Origin: Siphonodentalium dalli | Lineage: Eukaryota > Mollusca > Scaphopoda > Gadilida > Siphonodentaliidae | Assembly (NCBI GenBank): GCA_032622095.1 | Contig: CP136064.1 | Span: 249,831,827-249,895,826 of the forward strand | DNA length: 64,000 bases | Direction: 5' to 3' | In this document: positions 14,693 to 26,600 of the stretch, one piece after another | Numbering within the stretch: position 1 is the stretch's first letter | Layout: every line of letters starts with the position of its first letter | Notes under the pieces: generated by a model | What the model was told of the DNA's origin: nothing | Seen by the model: the letters and a program-made list of their open reading frames with translations, nothing else | Databases searched by the model: none | Program-made: the position numbers and the translations under genes

Positions 14693-17600
14693 CCCGACGT
14701 TGTCCGGGCTATTCAAAAACCAAATTTCAAGTCGATAGCTCTACCCGTTTCCGATATCTGGTCTGCGCATGCGCGAAGCTGGCGTCGCACGGGCTCGGCG
14801 ACCCGATAAAATACGTATCCGGGGCAAGATACATTCACATACCAAATTTCAAGTCGATAGCTCCACCCGTTTCCGATATCTCGTCTGCGCATTCGCTGCA
14901 CGGGCGTCGCACGGGCTCACCAATACGACAACGACGACCGCCTGGTCAAACTACACACACGTACCAAGTTTCGTCCCGATCGGTCGAGAATCGTAGATTT
15001 GTATAAATGACAGACAAACAAACATACAGACAAACAAACATATAGGTCTTCAAAATATATATGAGACTAGCCGATGAGCCCGACGTTGTCCGGGCTATTC
15101 AAAAACCAAATTTCAAGTCGATAGCTCCACCCGTTTCCGAGATCTGGTCTGCGCATGCGCGAAGCTGGCGTCGCACGGGCTCGGCGACCCGATAAAATTC
15201 GTATCCGGGGCAAGATACATTCACATAGCAAATTTCAAGTCGATAGCTCCACCCGTTTCCGAGATCTCGTCTGCGCATGCGCTGCACGGGCGTTGTACGG
15301 GCTCGACAATACGACAACGACGACCGCCTGGTCAAACTACACACACGTACCAAGTTTCGTCCCGATCGGTCGAGAATCGTAGATTTGTATAAATGACAGA
15401 CAGACAGACAGACAAACAGACAAACAGACAGAGGTCTTCAAAATATATATAAGAAGGAGTTTTTTGCTGTCAATTTGGATACACAATTTTTAAGACAAAT
15501 AATGAAAATAACTAGTTCGTTGTGTGACCCCATTCGATCACCCAAGCGAGTCGTTCCACGTCACTTTGAATGTTCTGATGTGGGTAAAGATATCAACTAA
15601 TTGTTGTGTTCCTATATGTGGAACTGAAACTAGCATTCCGCTTATTCAGAATTTCCAGAAAGGAAGTATAATGTACAGTCACTATGCATATACATGTACA
15701 TACACTATGCATATACATGTAAGCGCAGCAGGTCAGCTGTCAAACTGAAGCAGCAATTTATGTGTATTTTAGTTGAAGCAATATCTTATTTTGAACACAG
15801 GAGTTTATTTTAATCCTTAAGTCGATAAAAAGTAATTTACGGGTGTTAAATATGATATGGCATGTTTAAACCAGTATGCGACGCAGAGGTTCGTTTGCGC
15901 ATACACGATATGTTCCGAACTTCCGAGTATACACCACGTATATAGGCGATTGCTCATTATACTCACCGTGGAAAAATCGAACAATTTGGTAGAATTCTTT
16001 CCGAAGGACAGCGTTGTTTCATTCCATATGCGGACCGCGACAGCCATCCGTTGTTGAATTGCGTCCACCGCCACGTCGTACCGGGCCTGAAGCGAATAAC
16101 ACATTGAACCAAGTGTCCTTCTCCTGGGCACACGGTGGATGCGACTGGTAACGACAGAGACAGTGGCAAAGTGTCATGCATTTATGCTCCTGGGTGATAC
16201 ATTTTGGAATTACACACTATATGTGACCCGCCATATCAAATCCAGTCGTAAGTCGGGATTTTTTACCCTGTGCCAATGCATTCTCTTATATATGCGAGTC
16301 GACCATATGTCGGCTCGCATATATAAGAGAATGCATTGGCCTAACAATTTTTTACAATTTTAATATTTTTTCTTGTATTTTTTAACAATTTTATAATTTC
16401 ACCCACACAGAGCCACCCGGATGGCGAATAGCCATATTATATTGGAATCGCTATTCGCCACCCGGGTGGCGAATAGCGTTTATATATTTTCTTTATTTGC
16501 TTCACATACGGAGATTGTGTTGATTTCGAGCATCGAGACTAATGATTTTCAGTCCTTACCAAATAGGCTGTGGTTGGGTTGCGATATGGGAAGGAGGGGA
16601 TTTACATAACATGTTTTTTTCTAACACTGGAACTTCCAACACGATGTAGAAGCATATTTTCGCTCAAATTTATGTGATCTGTATGTCAGCTAGAGATGTG
16701 AAGGGGAGGGGTGTTGCATAACTGATTGAGATTTTTAGGAGGGTGGGGAAAGGGGTACTTTTTTCATAAAACTTGGTGTTAGATTATATTTTCTTGTGCA
16801 TTAGATGTAAGGATTTTTGTATTATATTAGGCTTTCATTGCATCGCAAGTGCACATTCTCTTGGTTTAGAAGTACATTTCGGACAAATATATGTGATCGG
16901 AATTTGATGTGGGGGGGGGGGGGGGGGGGTGATGGCGAATAGCATTACTCTTAAAACTCGGACGTCAGTTAAGTTTCTTTTTTGTGTGTGCATTAGATTA
17001 GGCGATCCCCAAATAATAAACAATCATTTTCTAGAAATGGAAGCGGAATTGCGAAAACAAATCTGCGATCTTAATTAGTTGGGTAGGGGGTGGCGAATTA
17101 CTTTATTCTTAAAATTTAAATGTCAGATGAGTTTATATGAGGCTAATAACACGGTTGGGGAAATCACGTGGTTTCGAGTTGATGAGTACCACGCATTTAA
17201 AATGGCGGAGGCGACAGAAAACACAACGAGAAACGAAGAAAAAGGTAATAAACTAGGGTGTGACAAATTTCAAAGTATTTTGGCAGCTACGAGCATACGC
17301 TACACCATTTTTCAAACAAACTGATACATCATGGGTGTCCAAATTCGGAATTTTATAATATAATGTCATGTCATACATACTCATACACTGTGTGAACTTT
17401 TAACATAATATAGCTTACAACCCACAAAACTACTATCTTATTTACTTGCTTTGCATTCAAGTTACCCCACAGACAAGGTGATTTTCTGAATACCAGTATG
17501 CAAATTAAGCATTAAATACAAAAATAACAGTATTCTTAAAGGGGTAATGTACGCCATTTTCAATAAAATCCCGATAATAATAGCGATCTAATATCGATAT

Positions 17601-20600
17601 TATATAGAAAAATAAGTCATTGGAGCCATAAAAAATTCACGGATAGTGGATTAGGTAACGCGTGGCACACATGATCGTGCAAACATTTATATTGATACGG
17701 GGCGTAAACTCAAGCCACTCACTGATTGGTGACTATACAATGACTTAAATGAGTATATGGGACTAGTATACATATAATATAACATTTATTTTATACATAT
17801 TGCTTGAAAACTGTACAAACATTACTCGACAACAACAATTAATATTTTCGCATTCCGGCTAATCTGCCATCCATAACATTACTTCGTACTCAACAGACTA
17901 TCAAATAACGGAAATCTGGTTACCTTATTCTACGACTCAGAGACTATAGAAACCAACAACAACATTTGAGTACAGTATCCCTTTAAAATATCAGGGTGTA
18001 TTAAGATGTACATAAGTCAAGTGAAAGAAATCTGCTACTTTTGAAACGATTTGACACCTAATTAAACCGAAAATGAGGCAGTCTATCCGCCACCCGGATG
18101 GCGAATAGCCATATTATATTGGAATCGCTATTCGCCACCCGGGTGGCGAATAGCGTTTATATATTTTCTTTATTTGCTTCACATACGGAGATTGTGTTGA
18201 TTTCGAGCATCGAGACTAATGATTTTCAGTCCTTACCAAATAGGCTGTGGTTGGGTTGCGATATGGGAAGGAGGGGATTTACATAACATGTTTTTTTCTA
18301 ACACTGGAACTTCCAACACGATATAGAAGCATATTTTCGCTCAAATTTATGTGATCTGTATGTCAGCTAGAGATGTGGAGGGGAGGGGTGTTGCATAACT
18401 GATTGAGAATTTTAGGAGGGTGGGGAAAGGGGTACTTTTTTCATAACACTTGGTGTTAGATTATATTTTCTTGTGCATTAGATGTAAGGATTTTTGTATT
18501 ATATTAGGCGTTCATTGCATCGCAAGTGCACATTCTCTTGGTTTAGAAGTACATTTCGGACAAATATATGTGATCGGAATTTGATGTGGGGGGGGGGGGG
18601 GGTTGATGGCGAATAGCATTACTCTTAAAACTCGGACGTCAGTTAAGTTTCTTTTTTGTGTGTGCATTAGATTAGGCGATCCCCAAATAATAAACAATCA
18701 TTTTCTAGAAATGGAAGCGGAATTGCGAAAACAAATCTGCGATCTTAATTGGTTGGGGAGGGGGGTGGCGAATTACTTTATTCTTAAAACTTAAATGTCA
18801 GATGAGTTTATATGAGGCTAATAACACGGTTGGGGAAATCACGTGGTTTCGAGTTGATGAGTACCACGCATTTAAAATGGCGGAGGCGACAGAAAACACA
18901 ACGAGAAACGAAGAAAAAGGTAATAAACTAGGGTGTGACAAATTTCAAAGTATTTTGGCAGCTACGAGCATATGCTACACCATTTTTCAAACAAACTGAT
19001 ACATCATGGGTGTCCAAATTCGGAATTTTATATTGGTGGGGGGGGGGGTGTGGCGAATAAGATTAGTCTTAAAACTCGGACGTCAGATAAGTTTCTTATA
19101 CTTTGTTCATTAGATTAGACGATCCTTCCGATTTTATAGAACTGGCAGTGGAATGGGGGATAGCGAATAAATTTATTCTTAAAACTTGGGTGTCAGATTA
19201 TTTTCTTATTTTGTGGCTTATATTAGGCGATCCATGAATGTTAAGTCATTTCCTGGATCTGGAAGCAAACTTTCGCTTAGAACTTCTGTGCTTTGCATTT
19301 CAGGTGGTAATGAACGTAGGTGAGGGAGGTGGTGGCGAATAACTCTTTTTTTAGAACTCGAATTTCAGAAGAGTCTATTATTTGGTTCATTAGATTAGAT
19401 TAGACGATCCTTAAATTGTGAATTTTAAATTTCTAGAAGCGGATGTAGAGCTGCAAACAAATTGGTGTGATCTGAATTGGTTTTGGGGGGGGGGGGGGGT
19501 GGCGAATAACGCCCCCACCTAATTTCGATTTTTAAATAAGTCACTCGTTTTAAGTATTGTATTAGGCGCTCATTGCACCGCAAGTGCACATTCTCTAGGT
19601 TTAGAAGTACATTTCGAACAAACCTCTGTGATCGGAACTTGAGGTGGGGTGGCGAATAACATCATTCTTAAAACTCGGACGTCAATTAAGTTTCTTACTT
19701 TGTGCATTATATTAGACGATCCTCCAATCACAAACAATCATTTTACAGAACTGGAAGCGGAATTGCGAAAAAAAATCTGCGATCTGAATTGGTTGGTGGG
19801 TGGGGGGGGGGGGGGGGTGGCGAATAACATTATTCTTAAATCTTGGGGTTCAGATGAGTTTCTTATTTTGTACATTAGATTAGTCGATCCTTCAATCATA
19901 AACAATCATTTTCTGGAAGTGGAATTGCGAACAAAAATCTGAATATCTGAATTGTGTGGGGATGGCGAATAACTTTGTTCTTAAAACTTGAGGGTGGCGA
20001 ATAACATTAGTCTTTAAACTCGGACCTCAGATAAGTTTCTTAACGTTGTGCATTAGATTATAGTCGGATTCCTTATGTCGAAAAAAATGGTCGCGCGTTT
20101 TCGGAATGTTAAAAGCGATGTGAGCACAGTTTCTATACCACCAGTGTGTCTATTTTCAGAATCTACCCGTTTCCAGCTGGATATTTTAGTGGAAACAGGT
20201 TTGTGTGAGGCTTTTGTTTGTTTACCCCTCTATTTTTCCCCCGTCCACCTGGTAATAAAAACATGCTATTACGCATAGAAAGTTTGGTAAGTGGCTTTCT
20301 TTGTTCTTGGAAATCGAAAAACATGGGGGGATCTTGCCACAAATTACTTAATTACATATCTTAATGTGGAATTTTATCAAAAATCATCAGACGAATTGCA
20401 TTTATGGCTGCATTCTCAATTTTCTTTCCCACATATTAAGGTATTGTATGTTCTTAAAATCAGCTGTATCACATATATACGAACATGAACAATCTACAAG
20501 GATATATTGACCATACGCCACAAACAAAACTTTGATACATCGATTTTTGGTAAAGATATCGCAGAAAAGCTAACCCTACCCCCACCCTCGCTGATTTCAC

Positions 20601-23600
20601 AAGTCAGATTCCTTTGGTCCAAAACAACGGTCGCGCCATTTCGGATTGTCTAAGACGACATGCGAATGGTTTATTTATCAATAGCATGTCTACTTTCAGA
20701 GTTTACCTGTGTCCAGTTGAAATTTTATTGGAAAAAAGAGTTTTTGGACTGTTTTAACAATTTAAAGAGCGTTTGCTTATTATACAAATATTAATCCTCA
20801 TAACTAACCTTCTGGTGGACTGTGCGAGTTGAAATTAACAAAAGTATCAAATACGGCGGTCTACTTTCAGAGTCTACTTGTTTCCAGTCTGACATTTTAG
20901 TAGAAACAAATTGTTTGGACGGTTTTAAAAATTTAAAGAGCGTTTCCTGATTATACAGATATTAACTAACACGATTAGCCTTTTCATGAATTGTGCACAT
21001 ATGTCAAGTATGACTCTGAAATGTATTTTTGAGAATAAGTCTCCGCTGGTACAGTACTACAGTTGCGAACAAAACTAACGTTGGACACTATAAAGAGTTT
21101 GACAATTTACTCAAATGTTCACAGTGGTGGAACTTAATGGCTATCATATATGCATGGCTCTTACATGCAATATATCGTACCTACATGTGATTTTACAAAA
21201 TTAACATGCAATATAGTCAGGCCACCAGTTACAGTAGTTGATAAAAATGTGGTTCACACCAATCATATACATCACAATCACGTACTTCAGTGATAATGTC
21301 CACTATTATACAAATGCAATGTTTATCAAGACTAAAGTTTCAGGATGTCGTTGTAAAATTGATTGATGGTGTTTTTTCATCAATTGAAAAAAATTAATGT
21401 TTATTGCCAGGACGAAGTACCGCATAATACGGAGTTGTGTGCTAACAAATCTGTGAGTCATCTTTATGTAAGTGTCAGTCAAAACTTTTAGGACATGGGA
21501 ATATTTTTTTTATTTATTTCGTGGTCACGAAATACTAATTCGTGGCCAGGAAATAACTAATTTGTGGCCACGAAATAACTAATTCGTGGCCATGAAATAA
21601 CTAATTCGTGGTCACGAAATAAATAATTCGTGGCCACGAAACAACTAATTGTGATATACGATCGCCAGTCCCATTGCTGTAATGGAAGCGAATAGAGATG
21701 ATCTGGTTGTAGTTGTCCACCATCTTGGCATGGGCCACGGCAATTTGAGATAAAGGGTGTTGTAGGGTGGCCCGTAAAACAAATTAAGTAATCACCCCTT
21801 TCAAAGTTGCCGCCGTCCTGGGGGTGGGTTACAAGGCACCCACGACATTCAGTATATCTTGGGGCCACCCTACAGCACCAATTATACCACATCAAACGGT
21901 CAAGGGGTCGAGAAATTGTATAGGTGTCATATTTGAACCCATCTGGGGTGGCCATTTTGGATCGGGAATGGTGAAAGCGGGGTGAACATTTAGTTTGTCC
22001 CAGGGGTCACCTACAACACACTGTATTTGACCTACATTAGGGGGATTGCATGGTACCATATATGGACCCCTCTGATCAGTTATTATTTTCGCTCGAGTGG
22101 GCTGAATGTGTGAAAATTTAGCTTGCTTTGTGGGCCACGGTACAACACCCTTTATTTGATCTATATCGGTCAAGTAATAATATGTACCCCATTTGACCCC
22201 TTCTGAGCGGCGACCATTTTGGATCGGATATGGTTGAAACGGGTGAATAGTTATAAGCTTGTTTTGGGCCCACCCTACAAAACCCCTTATTTGCCATAAA
22301 TCGGCCAATATGCCGAGAGAAATGGCATTCCCATTCGATCCCTTGTGGTAAAAACTAATGAATATTCAGTTTTTGTCTTGGAGCCACCTGACCGTGTTTT
22401 CCCCGTTCTCTCTGAGCTAGTTTATATAGGACGTCCATATCCCCCATAGAGCCCGGGTCCCACGCCATAAGGGGTTTATAGTAGCTTCTCTGCGATCGTA
22501 CGCATTTTTTCTAAAGCATCACCAAGCTAGTGTAACCATACCGTAAAAGGTATCTGGATATATGCAAAGGTCAATCAGTTATTTCGTGGCCACGAATTAG
22601 TATTTCGTGATCACGAATTAGTTATTTCTTGGCCACGAATTAGTATTTTGTGGCCACCAAATTAGTTATTTTGTGGCCACGAAATACAAAACAAATTCTC
22701 ATGTCCTAAACCAGCCACCGTAGCTTATGGATAATTCTGTTTTAGTATTAAATTTGGAGAAACCCGACCAGCATCAATGTAACAACTACAACAACTCATC
22801 TATATATGCCAATGATATGTTTAGCCATATATATGTGGATAGGTGGTATTGTTTAAAAATCTTAAAGAATGTTATGTCCATGTGTATTGCTAAATATTGC
22901 TCGGCTTATATAGATGGTTGTTCTATAATTCCTGGTCGGGTCTATCCAAATTGGGAGTTTAAATTTTGTTCATCTAATGATAAAGAAAACACTTTCTCCG
23001 TCCACTCGATACCTCCACCGGGATACATGTTTCACATACTAAATTAACATCTTAGTCAACATAACAAATCTCTCCCTCAAATACTTTGCCACAAGAATAA
23101 AAATAAATTGTCAGTATAAATAGGCAAGACATCTCTGGACACTTTCTAAGAGATAATTTATTTATAAGAAGAAAAAATGTGCATTATGTGTTTGGTCTTA
23201 TATATAGTACAACACAGTATAAGATACAAGTGACACATTGCGCGGACAATACTGTGTCATAATGTATCATGACTCCATCTGTTGTGAACAAACCATCGAC
23301 TTAGGCTTAATGGATCGTTCTCCCCAATAATATACTTGGCTTTGAACCGATCAATACTATGGGCCATGGTATTTTCCCGTAAATTAGATAGTGTCTATAG
23401 ACAGATTGTATTGGTTATGTTCAAATGGTGACACATATATTAAACTGTACATGTTTGTGCCCCATGGGCCATTGGTCATTATAAGATCGAGAAACTTAGT
23501 CTAGGAAATTACCAGGAATTCACTTGAAATTGCAATTATAGCTTATAGGGTCGTAATTCAACGTTTGCGTTTCCGATACAGTTAATACCCAAATGTGAAA

Positions 23601-26600
23601 TTTGAGATATACCTGGTCGTCAAAGTGAACCAGATGTCTTATTTAAGGTTAGCAACGGTTGCTAATCAAATACCACAATTGTGTACTAATCATTAATTGG
23701 TATTGCCTTAATTTAGTCAGTGTCTAATCACATGGTTGGGCACATGCATGTCTAAACCTATATATGCAATGCGACAGATCCATAAATCGGAAATTACATA
23801 ATTATGCGAGGTAACTGTTAATGAATCGTATGTATACGTGCTGTGTATAATTATTATATTATGGTGAATTTGTTACGAAAATATGATATGATAATTGTTA
23901 ACGTATAAATTGTTTGTATTATAAGCTGTTTGTTTGTATATATGTATATATGTTTGGCTATGTTCCAACTTAAATGTTGGCTTTGCAATACACAATCAAC
24001 CATGTTCTGCATATAGGCCACTGATCATTATAAGATCGGGAGACTTTGCCACATGTCCCGATAGCTCATTAGTAACGGTTACTAAGCACCTACTCGGAAT
24101 GCAGGAAAATGCAACTATGGTTGATACCTATTTTACTCATTAAGCTCTAATTTAGTGGAAATTCGAATTTAATTGATTTTCACAGCTATACACGAAGCGT
24201 GGAGATTAACTGTGGTCAGAATATTGATGGTGAATGTTGGGTTTCAGTCGCTGCACTGAAGTTGGCCAAATTTAACTGGCGTGGGAAGCGTGAAAGCAAA
24301 GCCTATACCGCTATAGTAAAGATCACAGCTGCACCGAAATGTCCGTTTATCAGTAGCACAAATCCTGCGAAAACACAGATTCTCTCATGCAGTGCATGTG
24401 GGATAGTCTCCGATGACAACGATTGAGTTAATGACACCGAACAACTACCATCTATACCTATGTATCTGTGACACTACATCCCGTTATGATCAACAATGTG
24501 GTTTTAAAACTGTCTAGTCAGTGGACCACAGGACAGACAAGTATCAAATAAAAAATGAAATAATATGTAACCACATCGTGAACAGTCGTGTTGTGAATAG
24601 TTTCATTTGATTCAACAGGCTGCATATTATCGAAACTACAAAAAACATTCGATACTTACTTTTGCCAATTACTGTATCTTGAGGCATAACAATATCATAT
24701 ATTGCAACTATTAAATCACGGATAGTTACAGTGGGTCAAACACGAGTGTTAAACTTCATATATAGTTGCGCACGATTGCCAATAAGTGATATTACAATCA
24801 ACGTTTGAGCATAACACGAAATTCTCCATAGGGTTAAGTGTTAAATTTTGATCGCAACTGTAGCCAGCAAGAATCATCTGATCACATCCATTATTTTTAA
24901 AACTACGTCTGTGTTTCATACTTAGTATTTTTTTCGGAATATCAGTACGTGCATATCATCATACGCAAAATGGCGTCATTTATCCAAAGTACTAGAATCT
25001 CCATAGGGTTCAGTGTTAAATTTTGATCACAACTGTATCCAACAAGAATGAACCGATCACATTAAAATTTTCAAAAATACATGTAATTATCATATCTAGT
25101 AGTTTGGAGAAGTTTCAAATCGCACCGATCACCATACGCCATATGGCACCATCTATCGTTTTATGTAAATACGAAACGCTCTCTAAATGATGTTGACCCC
25201 GATTTAGGCCGACCCGCCAAAATTCAAGAATGGAAACAAGTCAATCCTGAAAACACACCTACTAGGCATACATAATCCGTTTTCAGATCGCTTTTAACAA
25301 ATCAAAAATGCAAAATGACATAAGGAATCCGACTATTAGACATGTTATAGAACTGTTGGTTGGGTGTGGTGGGGGGGGGGTGGTGGTGGTGGTGAATAAC
25401 TTTATTCTTAAAACTTGGATGTGAGATGAGTTTCTTGTTTTGTGCATTAGATTAGACGATCCTTCAATCATAAACAATCATTTTCTGGAAGTGGAATTGC
25501 GAAAAAAAATCTGCGATCTGAATTGGTTGGGGATCGGTCATTCACCATATCTGGTCCATTATTCTGTAACCGTCTGACAGATAACTGATCAATTTATACC
25601 ATTTGATGAATTTAAATCTGGACTAAAGGCTCATTTATTTGAAAGAGTTTTTAAACACTTAAAATGTAACTCTAAAGATAAATGAAAATGCAAATATAAA
25701 TAGTTTGGAAATAACGACAATATTTATTTATCTGTGCACGTAGAAGCGCGCATGCATGAACGTATTTATTGTAAGGCCAGTGGGCACAATTTTGTGGAAA
25801 CCTGGCTCTAAACTATATTATTATTATATGGTTACGGTTTACTTATCATCACCTTTGTGAGGTGAGAAAAGATATTGCACAGGCCACAGGTCACTATGGT
25901 AACCATGCAATCGACCTTTTGGTGTTTCTTCCTTATATTACTGTTTTTATATTGGTGATTCTTCTCAGTATATATACCGTGCCTAACAATGCTGCCTTCT
26001 GTAGTTGGTATGGTGCGAAACTTGGTGTTACTTGTTTTATCCACTTAGAACAATTTTTGGTAACTGCACCAGTAGCCCCTATAAATATTGGAATCACACT
26101 TGTCTCAAGACTCCACATCTTTTCACATTCTATTTTATTATTATTATTATTATTAGTAGTAGTATTATTAACGGCGATTCATATTCAGCTATAAAACCCC
26201 AATGTCTCTCCAAAGTTGATCATATTGAATTTCCTATCTTCGTCATGGTAAGTTCTTGGGTAAATGTATTTTTGACCCCACAGGTCGAGAAGGCAAGCAC
26301 CTGGTTCACACACACATTCTTATAAAGAGCGTCGATTCTTCGGGGGGGGGGGCAAAAACGCCAGACCATAAGGAGCGTTCCATTTGATAATATTAATTAT
26401 TCAGTCTTTGATATCCGCATGATATCCAAACATGATCCACCACATTAAGAAAGAGCAGACATACACATAATCGACCATACTGCAAATTACTGGCGGCGGC
26501 TGAGTATTCAGTAAGAACCGCCATTGAGCTTTTCGTTAAACTATTTTCGTGTATTTGTTACCGGGTAACATTGTTAATGTCTGTTATCTCCTTGTATATA

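Larger units (their letters stand above)
16407..20070. repeat. Satellite-like block with G-runs and a duplicated 0.94-kb segment
   Basis: 16407-17346 is repeated almost identically at 18083-19025. Within and after it, a unit of about 150-170 bp recurs, reading: G-run, TGGCGAATAAC, 'ttcttaaaactcggacgtcag', 'gtgcattagattagacgatcc', 'aacaatcattttctgg', 'gaattgcgaaaaaaaatctg'. Copies start near 16930, 17090, 18605, 18770, 19045, 19155, 19330, 19500, 19650, 19815 and 19965. G-runs vary from about 9 to 19 between copies, a sign of slippage. The ORFs of 60-97 codons in this block are repeat translations, not genes. Confidence 0.8.

Noticed and set aside
14713-15382. Four frames of 62-84 codons on both strands
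   Set aside because: Translations of the RTE-like repeat pair.
16421-19942. Repeated 60-97 codon frames (for example at 16421 and 18098, identical)
   Set aside because: Satellite and segmental duplication; identical copies reflect DNA duplication, and no start or splice context exists.
21557-22308. 132- and 138-codon minus-strand frames
   Set aside because: They translate the palindrome array and the internal 130-bp repeat of the element at 21487-22710.
25862-26325. 110- and 106-codon plus-strand frames with hydrophobic runs
   Set aside because: They are antisense to a LINE C-terminal remnant, and the Leu/Val/Ile runs come from an (ATT)n microsatellite.
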